64,000 nt of DNA from Marinagarivorans sp. (GTDB lineage: Bacteria > Pseudomonadota > Gammaproteobacteria > Pseudomonadales > Cellvibrionaceae). The DNA lies in the NCBI GenBank assembly GCA_028281865.1, contig JANQJB010000007.1, positions 54,251 through 118,250 of the forward strand. The letters are read 5' to 3'. Below are positions 34,541-44,605 of this stretch, one piece after another (within the stretch, counting starts at the first letter, position 1; each line of letters starts with the position of its first letter). The position numbers and the translations under genes are program-made. The notes below the pieces were generated by a model. The model did no database searches and had not been told where the DNA came from. It saw only the letters and a program-made list of their open reading frames with translations.

Positions 34541-34574
34541 AAAAGCCCTTCAACAAATTTGCTGAAGGGCTTTT
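34541..34574 (-). terminator. Intrinsic terminator after the H1-like gene
   Basis: AAAAGCCCTTCA (34541-34552) pairs perfectly over 12 bp with TGAAGGGCTTTT (34563-34574). T-runs occur on both strands; the nearest upstream gene on the minus strand is the H1-like gene ending at 34650. Confidence 0.85.
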
Positions 34575-34649
34575 CAAAAAGCAAACGCCTAAATAACGCA
34601 ATGTTTCCGCGCACACTGGCACGGAAACATCGATTAACAGAGCGCTAGT

Positions 34650-35465
34650 TTACTTTTTCTTTGGTGGTCTGCCGCGACGCTTGGCTCCGGCTTTAGCTTT
34701 TGCCTTTTTAGGAGCGGCTTTAGACTTGGCGGCTGCTTTTTTAGGACGACCGCGCTTTGAAGCTGCTGCCTTCGGCGCTTTTTTAGCGGCTGGAGCTGCT
34801 GCTTTTGCTTTTTTAGCTGCTGCTTTTTTCTTCTTGGGTTTTGCTTTAGCAGATTTTTCTGCTGCAGCTACCTTAGCCGAACTCTTTTTAGCTGCTGCTT
34901 TTAACTTCCTAGCATCCGTAGTAGCACGCTTTTTAGTCCAACGCGCGCTAAACTTGCTAACTGCACTCGCCAAATCTGCTTCCGCTTTCGCTTCAAGAGC
35001 AGACTTTAACTCAACAAGTTTTGCGTCCGCAGCTGATTTAACCGCATCAACTTTAGCCACTTTTTTAGCTGCAGCAACAGCCGCTTTTTTATCTGCAATT
35101 ACAGATTTAAGCGGAGCTGCTTGAGCTCGTGCAGCGGCAACTCTTGCTTTTGCCGACGCAGCAGCTTTTTTAGCAGCAGCTGTTTTTGTTTTAGCAGCTT
35201 TTTTAGCAGCAGCAGTCGCTTTGTCACGTGCAGCTTTAATACGACCCGCAGCCACAGCAGCTCTAGCAACTACTTTTTCTAACGCAGCTTCAGCTTTTGC
35301 AACTGCTGGACTTGAAACCGCAGCTGATGCCGCAGCTTTTGCTTTAGCAGGGCGACCTGCTTTCTTTGCAGGACGACCTGCCTTCTTCGCAGGGCGACCT
35401 GCTTTTTTAGCTGCTGGACGACCTGCTTTTTTAGCTGGACGGCCAGGCTTTTTTGCTACTCTTGC
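34650..35465 (-). CDS. Histone H1-like protein with AT-hooks (AlgP-like)
   Basis: ATG 35465 has a GAGGAG site; the product has 271 residues, almost all Ala, Lys, Arg, Pro and Gly. Five GRP-type AT-hooks lie in the first 40 residues (KKPGRPAKKAGRP repeats). An Ala/Lys-rich helical middle follows, with two more hooks near the C-terminus (KRGRPKK, RRGRPPKKK). AlgP/AlgR3 of Pseudomonas has similar composition and binds DNA. It probably coats or bends AT-rich DNA; its targets are unknown. Confidence 0.85.
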   Translation of the reverse strand, partial: ARVAKKPGRPAKKAGRPAAKKAGRPAKKAGRPAKKAGRPAKAKAAASAAVSSPAVAKAEAALEKVVARAAVAAGRIKAARDKATAAAKKAAKTKTAAAKKAAASAKARVAAARAQAAPLKSVIADKKAAVAAAKKVAKVDAVKSAADAKLVELKSALEAKAEADLASAVSKFSARWTKKRATTDARKLKAAAKKSSAKVAAAEKSAKAKPKKKKAAAKKAKAAAPAAKKAPKAAASKRGRPKKAAAKSKAAPKKAKAKAGAKRRGRPPKKK

Positions 35466-36373
35466 CATTATTTTCTCCTCACTCAAGTTGGAAAAGACCT
35501 ACACAAAAAACCATAGCATAAAAAATTGGCACTACAAGTACCTGAGCGAATATTATTTTAAAAAACGCTTTTTTGCACGCTTTTTTTTAAATTTTCTAAA
35601 AAAATGCGCCTTTTTTTTAGAAAATTCTTAATTTTTTTCCATTTCAGATGAAAATTTTTCGTTTTCTAATGCGTTTTTTTTCAAAATTCTTGTGCTGATT
35701 TCTGTCAAATTTGCAATTTGAAACCTCAAAATTAAAAATTTTGCTCAGCAATCGACATCGAAACTCGAGAATGTAACTCTGGCTTTGTAATCTCACTGAA
35801 CGGAAAGAAGCAATTGCTTTCATGAGTTTTTGTCACGCAAAACTATTTCTTTAAACGAAGATTCGTTGCAAAAGACATTTCCAACGACAAAGATTCGACA
35901 ATACCCAAATGTGAAACACTTCAATCTATACAACAACCTCAGATTCTGGCAAACAATAAACTTGGGTAAATGTTTACAGTGACAATTGTGGTCACTCTCA
36001 GTACTTTTTTTGTAAATCTTATAGTCGAGCAACACAACACTTTAAGATTACTCGAGTTAATTTAAGCCAGCGAAATTTACCTCAGTTTACAGTTCCATTT
36101 GTGCTTTCTCGTCCATTGCGAGTTAAACTTTTGCGTATAATCATTTCAAACCGTTGCGGCGACAATTACATTTCGCGATCTACCGTGTTGTAACAACGAA
36201 GAATGATGCGCTTAACCAATATTCCAAAAACCTATTAATACAACTACCAAATCGATTTCATATTTCCTTAAATATCTCAGTTACAATGAACTAGAACGTA
36301 TCATCAAGCTGTATTGAGACACAAAAAAAGGCCCCTTGTGGGGCCTTTTTACTTTAAGCTAGATATCGCACGG
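35466..36373. other. AT-rich gene-free interval of 908 bp with a 15-bp perfect inverted repeat
   Basis: No supported gene. AATTTTCTAAAAAAA (35590-35604) pairs perfectly with TTTTTTTAGAAAATT (35612-35626) about 125 bp upstream of the H1-like start. It is surrounded by long A and T tracts that could be curved DNA. It may contain the H1-like promoter and self-regulated binding sites. Confidence 0.55.
36325..36350 (-). terminator. Intrinsic terminator after adk
   Basis: AAAAAGGCCCC (36325-36335), loop TTGT, GGGGCCTTTTT (36340-36350): perfect 11-bp stem, T-runs in both directions, 24 bp past the adk stop codon. Confidence 0.85.
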
Positions 36374-37024
36374 CTACTCTAGCGCGGCGAGTACATTAGC
36401 TTTTATGTCGTCGAAACTACCGATGCCATTTACAGTGGCAAATTTTGGCGCATTCTGATCTCTTTGTTCTAGATTTTTATAGTATTCAACAAGCGGTTCC
36501 GTTTGCTCGTGATATACATTCAAGCGTTTCCGAATTGTTTCCTCTTTATCATCATCGCGCTGAATAAGCTCTTCTCCTGTTGCGTCATCTTTACCAGGTA
36601 TTGCCGGTGGATTATGGATGATATGGTATATGCGACCGGACCCGGGATGAACACGCCGACCACTTAAACGAGAAACGATTTCTTCATCATCGACCTGGAT
36701 TTCTAATACGCAATCAATCGATATATCTGCACTATAAAGCGCTTCGGCTTGAGGAATGGTTCGCGGAAACCCGTCAAATAAAAACCCGTTTTCACAATCA
36801 GATTCTTGAATACGGTCTTTTACTAGATTGATAATCAAATCATCAGACACCAAACCACCGCTATCCATGATTTCTTTTACTTGTTTACCAAGATCTGTAC
36901 CCGCCTTGACGGCTGCTCGCAGCATATCGCCTGTAGAAATTTGCGGGATACGATATCGCTCAGTAATAAATTTTGCTTGCGTACCTTTACCGGCGCCTGG
37001 TGCACCCAATAGTATCACTCGCAT
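36374..37024 (-). CDS. adk: Adenylate kinase
   Basis: The 216-residue enzyme has the P-loop [14 protein letters not shown], the AMP-binding run [31 protein letters not shown] and the LID segment [14 protein letters not shown]. It is the long form typical of gammaproteobacteria and interconverts ATP, AMP and ADP. It is a single gene with its own terminator. Confidence 0.96.
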   Translation of the reverse strand: MRVILLGAPGAGKGTQAKFITERYRIPQISTGDMLRAAVKAGTDLGKQVKEIMDSGGLVSDDLIINLVKDRIQESDCENGFLFDGFPRTIPQAEALYSADISIDCVLEIQVDDEEIVSRLSGRRVHPGSGRIYHIIHNPPAIPGKDDATGEELIQRDDDKEETIRKRLNVYHEQTEPLVEYYKNLEQRDQNAPKFATVNGIGSFDDIKANVLAALE

Positions 37025-37306
37025 ATTTTTTTCCTCTGTTGATGTGCACCGCGTAGGATGCCTGTGTGTAATTTGCGAAACGGGACTCGACCATTGTAAC
37101 GATTATTGAACTCTCTGTGTATTCGACGACTCATTTTCCGCTACAAAGGCCTAACATTCTACGCCACCTAGTCCGAAACCAATACCTACTCGATGACTTT
37201 AAGATGCACCCGCTACACTCCATGAAAACTACTTACCCGGCATTAATTATTGCTACGTTAATAGTACAGATAAGATAACTACAGAGAGGGGTGATGACAT
37301 ACCATT

Positions 37307-38134
37307 TCACGCGCTGTGATCTTTAGCGGTACTTTTGACTGTATTCCACTTTTCTTCCAACAACTCACAGGTTGCGGAGGAGATCTCAATATCATCCTGT
37401 GCTAGAAGCTTCTCAACTGCCCGAATGCGCTGGACAAATTTGTTGTTACTCTCACGCAAACATCTTTCCGCATCCAGCGACAAATGCCGCGCAACATTGA
37501 TAAGACTAAAAAACAAATCACCCATTTCTTCGCGCATTTGGCGCTCAGAATTTCGCTCAAACGCTTGTTCAAACTCAGAAATTTCCTCTTTGAATTTTGC
37601 GAAAGCACCTTTAACATCACGCCAATCGAAACCGACAGAAGCGGCGCGTTTTTGAAGTTTTTCGGCACGACTCACAGCGGGTAATGCGACAGGCACGTCA
37701 TCCAAGATACCCGGCTGTCCTTTTTGCATTCGCTCCTCTTTTTTAATCGCTTCCCATTTCGCTTTAATATCGGTTTGATCGCGCTCTACTATCGCACTTT
37801 TACTCACCATACTCCCATCGGGAAAAACATGAGGGTGCCGACGCAAAAGTTTTGACGTAATTGCGTCAACGATGTCCTGAAAATCAAATTCTTGCTCTTC
37901 TTTCGCTAACTGCCCATAAAAAACTACTTGAAACAGCAAATCACCCAATTCATCTTTAAGTTGATCTCTATCCCCATTTTCAATCGCATCAACCACCTCG
38001 TAAGCTTCTTCTAACGTCGAAGGCGCAATACTCTTGTAGTCCTGATCCAAATCCCAAGGACAGCCGTATTCAGGATTTCTAAGCCGTGCCATTAACGCAA
38101 TCAAGTCATCCAATGAAAACTGTACTTCAGCCAT
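37307..38134 (-). CDS. mazG: Nucleoside triphosphate pyrophosphohydrolase MazG
   Basis: The 275-residue protein has two MazG repeats; the first has LRNPEYGCPWDLDQDYKSIA, TLEEAYEVVDAIENGD and LKDELGDLLFQVVFYG, with the metal-binding Glu/Asp residues. The second has REEMGDLFFSLINVAR. It hydrolyses NTPs to NMPs and is linked to stringent-response control; it lies 58 bp downstream of relA. Confidence 0.95.
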   Translation of the reverse strand: MAEVQFSLDDLIALMARLRNPEYGCPWDLDQDYKSIAPSTLEEAYEVVDAIENGDRDQLKDELGDLLFQVVFYGQLAKEEQEFDFQDIVDAITSKLLRRHPHVFPDGSMVSKSAIVERDQTDIKAKWEAIKKEERMQKGQPGILDDVPVALPAVSRAEKLQKRAASVGFDWRDVKGAFAKFKEEISEFEQAFERNSERQMREEMGDLFFSLINVARHLSLDAERCLRESNNKFVQRIRAVEKLLAQDDIEISSATCELLEEKWNTVKSTAKDHSA

Positions 38135-38191
38135 AGGTAGCCTCTCTTTATATTAACGGGTGTGAACAGACTGTAGTTATTTCTCTGGATG

Positions 38192-40441
38192 TCAGGATTT
38201 ACGGCAGGCAGAAATGACATTTGGCAATTGCCCTAGACGAGCAAGAATACGACTTAAGTCTTCGAAATTAGCGATTTCGACGCGCAACGACATATCAACA
38301 GTGTTTTTTGCTTTGTCAGACTCAGAGCGCATAGAGCTAATATTAATCTTATCGCGATCCAATAATGATGTAATATCACTGAGCAATCCATGGCGGTCAA
38401 AAGCTTCTAGTTCTATATCAACTGAATAAAACTGCTCGGGTTTTTCCGCCCAATCAACCTTAATTATTCGTTCGGGCTCCTCCACCGCAAGCTGCAATAA
38501 ATTGGGGCAATCTTGGCGGTGAATCGAAACACCGCGACCCAAGGTTATATACCCTCCAATACGATCACCCGGAATAGGCTGGCAGCATTGGGCAATGTAA
38601 GATACTAAATTGCCGACTCCGTCTATATAAACGTCGGGTCCATCATCATTCGCATCGCGAGCTGCCCTGCCAACCATGGAGACAACAGGCTTGGATTCTT
38701 TTTCGTTTTTAAACAGACGTTGGGCAACATTAATAATCCGCTCGACACTCAAATCCCCGGTACTCACAGCAGCATATAAGTTGTCTAATGTCTGCACCTT
38801 TAACGTGTTAGCGAGTTGCTGATAATCGATATCTTTTACCCCTAGGCGCATAAATTCACGGTCTAAAAGCGCCCGTCCATCGACAATATTTTGATCGCGA
38901 TCGAGCTGCCTAAACCAAGATTGAAGCCGGCTGCGCGCACGCGAAGTAGTAATATATCCAAACGACAAATTTAACCAATCTCGGCTCGGAGCTTCTCGAT
39001 TACCGGTTACGATTTCAACCTGATCTGCCGTCTTGAGAGTTGAATTCAAAGGCACTATGCGCCCGTTTACTTTTGCACCTTTACAGCGCAAACCAATATC
39101 AGAATGAATTCTGAAGGCGAAATCGACAGGTGTCGCATTCTCCGGCAAATCGATAACATGCCCGTCGGGCGTAAAAACGTAAATACGATCTTGCTCGACC
39201 CCGCGCGGTAAAGCCTCTTCCCAGGGCGTACCGCCGATTTCATCGTGCCACTCCAGTACCTCTCTTAACCATTCGATTTTTTGCTCATAGCCAATAGAAT
39301 TTGCATCCTTATCCGATTTTTTATAGCGCCAATGCGCGCATACTCCATATTCGGCTTCCTCGTGCATTTCTCGTGTACGAATCTGAATTTCCAGCTCTTT
39401 ATTAGCGGGTCCCTTAACTGCGGTATGCAAAGAGCGATAGCCATTTTCCTTCGGGTTGGCAATATAATCATCAAACTCATTCGGAATATTTCGCCACAGC
39501 GCGTGAACGACCCCAAGAGTTCGGTAACAATCAGCCTCTGATTGCAAAATAATGCGCACAGCGCGGATATCGTATACTTCAGAAAAGCTAATTTTTTTTC
39601 GCCGCATTTTTCGCCAAATGCTGTAGATGTGTTTCGCTCTTCCGCTAATATCCGCCAGCTCAATTTTTTCCTGCTTAAGCGCATTTGTTAAAATCGCAAT
39701 AACACCTTCTATGTAGGTCTGACGATCGACGCGACGCTCGTCGAGTAATTTTGCAATATATTTGTAGTCGTATGGTTGCAAGTAACGAAATGAAAGGTCT
39801 TCCAGCTCCCATTTAATATGTCCAATTCCCAACCTGTGAGCTAGAGGTGCATAAACGTCAAAAACCTCGCGCGAAATACGCACTCTCTTTTCTTTTGGGG
39901 CTTTTTTGACAGCGCGAATTGCGCAAGTGCGTTCAGCGAGTTTAATCAGCGCAACGCGAACATCATCGATCATAGCGACTAACATCTTGCGCACAGTGTC
40001 GGCTTGTTCGACCGACTTCTTTCCAAATACATCGCCACTCGAATGATTACTAATGCTGCTAATAGCAGCCATTTTGAGAACGCCGTCAATTAGTTTGGCA
40101 ACAATTTTCCCAAACTGCTTTTTGACCTCTTTGAGAGACAGTTTGTTTTCGCGCACGCTGCGATAGAGAACGGCAGCTATCAGTGAGTCCTTGTCTAACT
40201 GCAATTCAACTAAAATTTCCGCCATATCCAAGCCAGCAGAAAACGTCGAATAACCTTCACCCCATCCCGTAATTTTGTCGCCGGGAAGGGACTCCACTTC
40301 ATTCGCATACTGGCACGCCGCAACTAATTCTTTTTTTTCAACGTCATCAAGAGCCTCAGCTTTCTTTAAGCTGTTTATCCACGAGAAGATATCTACTTTC
40401 CCGTCGCTATCGATCGGCCTGTCGTCGCGTACTTTAACCAT
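38192..40441 (-). CDS. relA: (p)ppGpp synthetase RelA
   Basis: From ATG 40441 (MVKVRDDRP, as in other gammaproteobacteria) the product has 749 residues. The HD hydrolase site is degenerate (AAVLYRSVREN, lacking His-Asp), as expected for RelA rather than SpoT. The synthetase region follows (RRKKISFSEVYDIRAVRII, GYRSLHTAVKG, ELEIQIRTREM), then TGS (VFTPDGHVIDLPENATPVDF), a Cys-containing region and a C-terminal ACT domain. It produces ppGpp on idle ribosomes. Confidence 0.96.
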   Translation of the reverse strand: MVKVRDDRPIDSDGKVDIFSWINSLKKAEALDDVEKKELVAACQYANEVESLPGDKITGWGEGYSTFSAGLDMAEILVELQLDKDSLIAAVLYRSVRENKLSLKEVKKQFGKIVAKLIDGVLKMAAISSISNHSSGDVFGKKSVEQADTVRKMLVAMIDDVRVALIKLAERTCAIRAVKKAPKEKRVRISREVFDVYAPLAHRLGIGHIKWELEDLSFRYLQPYDYKYIAKLLDERRVDRQTYIEGVIAILTNALKQEKIELADISGRAKHIYSIWRKMRRKKISFSEVYDIRAVRIILQSEADCYRTLGVVHALWRNIPNEFDDYIANPKENGYRSLHTAVKGPANKELEIQIRTREMHEEAEYGVCAHWRYKKSDKDANSIGYEQKIEWLREVLEWHDEIGGTPWEEALPRGVEQDRIYVFTPDGHVIDLPENATPVDFAFRIHSDIGLRCKGAKVNGRIVPLNSTLKTADQVEIVTGNREAPSRDWLNLSFGYITTSRARSRLQSWFRQLDRDQNIVDGRALLDREFMRLGVKDIDYQQLANTLKVQTLDNLYAAVSTGDLSVERIINVAQRLFKNEKESKPVVSMVGRAARDANDDGPDVYIDGVGNLVSYIAQCCQPIPGDRIGGYITLGRGVSIHRQDCPNLLQLAVEEPERIIKVDWAEKPEQFYSVDIELEAFDRHGLLSDITSLLDRDKINISSMRSESDKAKNTVDMSLRVEIANFEDLSRILARLGQLPNVISACRKS

Positions 40442-40716
40442 TACCAACTTTCACGGTGAGAGGAGAAATCACACATTTAAAATTATTCACAGTCATTCTA
40501 TTTAATTAAAGATAAGACGATTCGAAATAAAAAGGTGCTGATTGAAGAAGTAGCAAGTCATACTATTTTGTTATTATCTTTCTATAAATCTGTTTTTGCT
40601 CATACATATAGTCACGTAAGCGACTTAAAGGGGCGAAACGTATCTCTGATGCAAGGTTTTTAACATCAAAACCTAGTGGAAAATTACTTTTCATAAGTGC
40701 CCCGGAATCAATGCGT
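40442..40716. other. Short interval between cysM and relA, rlmD absent
   Basis: The 275 bp hold no convincing gene; a 43-codon frame starting at 40694 exists but lacks support. In Pseudomonas and relatives this position is occupied by the 23S rRNA methyltransferase gene rlmD (rumA). Confidence 0.5.
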
Positions 40717-41622
40717 TTAGAGATTAAATAACCCCGAGGACAAATAACGATCCCCACGATCGCAAATAATGGAGACAATTACGGCATTTTCAACTCTTTT
40801 GTCGAGTTCCAATGCAGCCGCAACGGCACCTCCAGATGACACGCCGCAGAAAACGCCTTCCTCGCGCGCTAACTGTCGCATCGTATCCTCAGCGAGTTCC
40901 TGCGACATTGTCACAATTTGGTCAATATTCTCGTCCGTAAATATTGTTGGCAAATATTCCTTGGGCCATCTGCGAATTCCAGGAATGCTAGCGCCCTCAG
41001 CCGGCTGAAGACCTATGATTTGCACGTTGGGGTTTTGTTCCTTCAAAAATCGTGAAGTTCCTACGATTGTGCCTGTTGTCCCCATTGAACTAACAAAATG
41101 CGTCACCTGCCCATTTGTTTGACGCCAAATTTCCGGGCCAGTACCCGTATAATGTGCTTCTGGATTGTGCAGATTACCGAATTGATTGAGCACAAGACCA
41201 CGCCCCTCAGACTCAAGTTTCAACGCGAGATCCCTTGCACCTTCCATGCCGGCTTCTTTGCTAACCAAAATAAGCTCTGCTCCGTAGGCAGACATGCTAG
41301 CTTTTCGTTCCTCAGTGGCGCTATCGGGCATTATCAGCACCATTTTGTAACCCTTTATAGCTGCTACCATCGCAAGGGCAATACCTGTATTACCACTTGT
41401 CGCTTCAATTAGCGTATCCCCTGGGGCTATTAATCCCGATTGCTCTGCATTCGAGATCATTGAGTAAGCGGCGCGATCTTTTACCGATCCCGCGGGATTG
41501 TTACCTTCCAATTTTAGCAACACATGATTCCTACCGCTCGCGAGGCGTTGCAGACGAATCAATGGCGTACTGCCAATCAACCGGTCTATGGTAGGAATTT
41601 CAAGGTCAAATTCGTGAGTCAT
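40717..41622 (-). CDS. cysM: Cysteine synthase B
   Basis: The 301-residue PLP enzyme has the lysine segment GNNPAGSVKDRAAYSMI, the substrate loop EATSGNTGIALAM, GTTGTIVGTSRFL and GVSSGGAVAAAL. The N-terminal IGSTPLIRLQRL is typical of CysM. It makes cysteine (or S-sulfocysteine from thiosulfate) from O-acetylserine. It lies upstream of relA and mazG, as in Pseudomonas. Confidence 0.93.
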   Translation of the reverse strand: MTHEFDLEIPTIDRLIGSTPLIRLQRLASGRNHVLLKLEGNNPAGSVKDRAAYSMISNAEQSGLIAPGDTLIEATSGNTGIALAMVAAIKGYKMVLIMPDSATEERKASMSAYGAELILVSKEAGMEGARDLALKLESEGRGLVLNQFGNLHNPEAHYTGTGPEIWRQTNGQVTHFVSSMGTTGTIVGTSRFLKEQNPNVQIIGLQPAEGASIPGIRRWPKEYLPTIFTDENIDQIVTMSQELAEDTMRQLAREEGVFCGVSSGGAVAAALELDKRVENAVIVSIICDRGDRYLSSGLFNL

Positions 41623-42000
41623 GATTAGTTTTCGTTACTTTAATTGGCGATATAATTGAGTAAAACGACATAAGGAAATAAGAGGGAATCTAACTGTTCA
41701 CCATAAAAAAGGTAGACGAATTTTAACCTGCTTCTTCAAAGAATAAAACGGCGCAATGCGAAACCACATGGCACCCGAGGGGAAGTCTAGGCGCTTAGAT
41801 GTGTTTTTATGGCAATTAACATTATGTTTTATTAACGCCAACCAACATCTTTAGGTATTATTATCGCCCCAAAAACAAAAAATCTCATCAAACCCGGTCA
41901 TTTTGGCTTTTCAAACAGAATATCGATATAACCATTTTGACAAGTGTAAGCCCCAACACGATCCAAAACCGTTTTTTAAATCAAAGGAAGAACCAAGAAG
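41623..42000. other. Divergent promoter interval of 378 bp
   Basis: It lies between cysM and the REC-HPt gene. No gene, repeat or terminator is seen, and no trace of a histidine kinase frame in either direction. Confidence 0.5.
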
Positions 42001-42894
42001 ATGCCCAACGAGACCAATAATACCTCTGCAAAAAAAGAAGCTCGTTTACTATTAGTCGATGATAATCCAGCAAATCTAAAACTATTTTTAGAGTTTCTCA
42101 AACCACTTAATGTTAAATGCGTTACAGCAGCTGACGGAAAACAAGGTGTAACTGTATTTGAGAGGGGCTGCTTCGATCTTATAATTATGGATATTAATAT
42201 GCCTGTGCTTGACGGTTTCGAAGCTACTAGACATATTAGGGCTATAGAACAAAGCACGCGACGCGACAACGCTCAAATATCTCGCATCCCAATAATTGCG
42301 CTTTCTGCACACTCGGTCACCGACACTCGCAAGGATGCCCTTGTCGCAAATATGGATGATTGTTTGAGTAAACCAGTAAGCAAACTCGAGCTCGTCGAAG
42401 CCATTCAACGGTGGCTACCTGAAATCCAGTTAACTGAGATTCAGCCGGTTAGCGAAGACAGCCCTAAAGCGAAAATACAAGAGCAAGCCTTGTTCGACGA
42501 ATCAAGTTTTAGCGACGAATTAACTTTTGATATCCAAGCGTTGATGAAAAGGGTTAACGATAAAGTCGAATTAGCCTACGATTTACTTAGCAAATTAATT
42601 GATGGCCTGGAGGAAGATCTCAAACAAATTACCAACCACGCTGAATCGGGCGATGTTGAATCGCTACACCAAGTTGTGCACCGCTTGCACGGAGGTTGCT
42701 GCTTTTGCGGTGTACCCAAGCTTATAAAAGCGAGCTACGAACTTGATCATGCCCTACTAAAGAACAGAGAAACCAATATCGACGCACTTGTAAAGGCGTT
42801 GATTCTCGCTATTGAAGACCTACTAAATTGGCATAGAAACGGGGGGTTAAAAAAAACATTCCCCGATACGAAAACTGGGGCAGCTCTGAACTAA
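42001..42894 (+). CDS. Receiver-HPt protein resembling the C-terminus of GacS/BarA
   Basis: The 297-residue protein has a receiver domain (15-135, D64 in IIMDINMPVLDGFEATRHIR). After an acidic linker comes an HPt domain (about 185-270) with phospho-accepting H227 in VHRLHGGCCFCGVPK. That HPt sequence is close to what I remember from GacS/BarA, whose gene lies next to cysM in pseudomonads. Here no sensor, HAMP or kinase domains precede it. It may serve as a phosphorelay intermediate for a kinase encoded elsewhere. Confidence 0.8.
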   Translation: MPNETNNTSAKKEARLLLVDDNPANLKLFLEFLKPLNVKCVTAADGKQGVTVFERGCFDLIIMDINMPVLDGFEATRHIRAIEQSTRRDNAQISRIPIIALSAHSVTDTRKDALVANMDDCLSKPVSKLELVEAIQRWLPEIQLTEIQPVSEDSPKAKIQEQALFDESSFSDELTFDIQALMKRVNDKVELAYDLLSKLIDGLEEDLKQITNHAESGDVESLHQVVHRLHGGCCFCGVPKLIKASYELDHALLKNRETNIDALVKALILAIEDLLNWHRNGGLKKTFPDTKTGAALN

Positions 42895-42938
42895 TACATC
42901 TTAAAAACGCCAATGAAAAATAAGTGAGCAGCACCGCA

Positions 42939-43619
42939 TTATTGGAACAGTTCTCGGCTTTTCAATGGGCGCCCCCCCAAAAGGGGTTGTAACATATAGC
43001 GGCTAAGGCGTTTGGCGTGTTTTAACGTTTGCTCATCATCAAAACGATACTGCCCTATATTTATTAAACAACGACCGGGTATAGCATATTGAAAGTCAGG
43101 TTGGCTCTCTATAAATCCTCGCTCGGCTAACACTAAATAATATTTTTCCTCGGCGATCGCTCTGCCCGTTTCAACATCGTCAAAAAAAGAAAAACCGTAG
43201 CCTAAAGACTCAATTAACTTAAACTCAAATGCCCTCAGGAACGGTTCCATGGCATTATTCAGCGCGAGCCCATTCAAGCTCAAACCATACAGCTCATAAA
43301 TCTCTTGCATAGGGCTCTCGACAAGAGCAAGTCTACTCAGTAATTCATTGAGGTAAAAACCACAGAATAAATATTGCCCTTTCAGCGCTAGGTGTTTGCC
43401 ATTTGCCTCGAAGTTAACGAGTGTTTTTAATTCGTTGCGACCGCGCCATACTATAACGCCAGCTTGGAATAGAGGATATTTCACTTCTATTGCTTGCTTC
43501 CCGAGACGGGCGACAACCTTTACCAAACCGTGTTTAAGGGTAAAAAGTGTCAGAATGACCTTTGAATCAGTATAAACATGATGGTGAATAATATAGCCGT
43601 CACTTGAATGGTTTTGCAT
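42939..43619 (-). CDS. recO: DNA repair protein RecO
   Basis: The 226-residue protein has the OB-fold N-terminus (GYIIHHHVYTDSKVILTLFT, KHGLVKVVARL) and the helical C-terminal part (YLFCGFYLNELLSRLAL). It helps load RecA on gaps with RecR. It is the last visible gene of the lepA-to-recO run. Confidence 0.92.
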   Translation of the reverse strand: MQNHSSDGYIIHHHVYTDSKVILTLFTLKHGLVKVVARLGKQAIEVKYPLFQAGVIVWRGRNELKTLVNFEANGKHLALKGQYLFCGFYLNELLSRLALVESPMQEIYELYGLSLNGLALNNAMEPFLRAFEFKLIESLGYGFSFFDDVETGRAIAEEKYYLVLAERGFIESQPDFQYAIPGRCLINIGQYRFDDEQTLKHAKRLSRYMLQPLLGGRPLKSRELFQ

Positions 43620-43711
43620 AACTGATCAGCAAAAATGTTTGCATCTTAAGCACATGACCGCAAACATCTTCTCCACAACTATGATTCATCAGAACCTTAC
43701 CCATTACAGCT

Positions 43712-44605
43712 TTACTCGTCAAAACCAAGGCTTCTCAACGCACGATCGTCATCGGACCAACCGTCTTTGACTTTGACCCACATTTTTAGCATGACCTTCG
43801 AATCGAAAAGAGACTCCATATCCATTCTAGCTAACGTACCTATTTTTTTTAATTTTTTCCCTTTTTCCCCTACTATTATTCTTTTCTGGCCTTCTCGTTC
43901 AACGAGTATTAGCGCCGATATATGGATAACCTTCCCCTCTTCTTCAAACGCTTCAATTTCCACTGCAGTTTGGTAAGGGAGTTCCGCACCCAATTGGCGA
44001 ACTATCTTTTCGCGAATCAATTCCGCGGCGAGAAACCTAGAGCTTTTATCCGTTATCTCATCAGCCTCATATAGGTGCTTACCGGGCGGCATATGTTTTA
44101 TAAGCTCTTTCTCAAGCATGCCCAAATTCTCACGCTTTAGTGCAGAAATTGGAATTATCGCATGCGCATTAACCGTTTTGCTGACATGTTCTATATGCGG
44201 AATGAGCGCAGCTTTTTCGTTGATCCGATCAATTTTATTAACCACAACTACGATAGGACACTTTATCGTTTGTAAACGACCAGCGACCAATTCGTCTTCT
44301 TCCGTCCATTGCGTGCGGTCGAGTACCCAGATGACAACATCAACCTCTGATGTGGCACTGCATGCAACCCGGTTCATATAACGGTTAATAGCCTTCGCCT
44401 GATTAGCATGTTGGCCAGGCGTATCGACATAAATAAGCTGTACCTCGTCACTCGTCTTGATTCCCATTACATTGTGTCTGGTAGTCTGGGGTTTACGCGA
44501 GGTAATGCTAATTTTTTGCTGGATAAGGTGATTGAGTAATGTCGACTTGCCAACATTTGGCCGGCCGACAATGGCAACATAGCCGCACTGTTGCTGCTTA
44601 CTCAC
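43712..44605 (-). CDS. era: Ribosome-assembly GTPase Era
   Basis: GTG 44605 overlaps the rnc stop (GTGA), so translation is coupled; the product has 297 residues. G motifs are [10 protein letters not shown], the T of [14 protein letters not shown] and NKIDR, followed by a KH domain containing [12 protein letters not shown]. Era binds 16S rRNA during 30S assembly. An ATG at 44650 in rnc is a less likely start. Confidence 0.95.
   Translation of the reverse strand: MSKQQQCGYVAIVGRPNVGKSTLLNHLIQQKISITSRKPQTTRHNVMGIKTSDEVQLIYVDTPGQHANQAKAINRYMNRVACSATSEVDVVIWVLDRTQWTEEDELVAGRLQTIKCPIVVVVNKIDRINEKAALIPHIEHVSKTVNAHAIIPISALKRENLGMLEKELIKHMPPGKHLYEADEITDKSSRFLAAELIREKIVRQLGAELPYQTAVEIEAFEEEGKVIHISALILVEREGQKRIIVGEKGKKLKKIGTLARMDMESLFDSKVMLKMWVKVKDGWSDDDRALRSLGFDE

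Noticed and set aside
34681..35631. Long Ala/Phe-rich frames antisense to the H1-like gene
   Set aside because: They are mirror frames produced by the Ala/Lys repeat composition of the real gene.
35820..36035. 71-codon frame in the AT-rich interval upstream of the H1-like gene
   Set aside because: Cys/Tyr/Phe-rich translation typical of chance AT-rich frames, and no start signal.
40563..40778. 71-codon frame overlapping the end of cysM
   Set aside because: Its start lies within cysM in another frame and the remainder lacks a ribosome site; a shorter 43-codon version cannot be supported.
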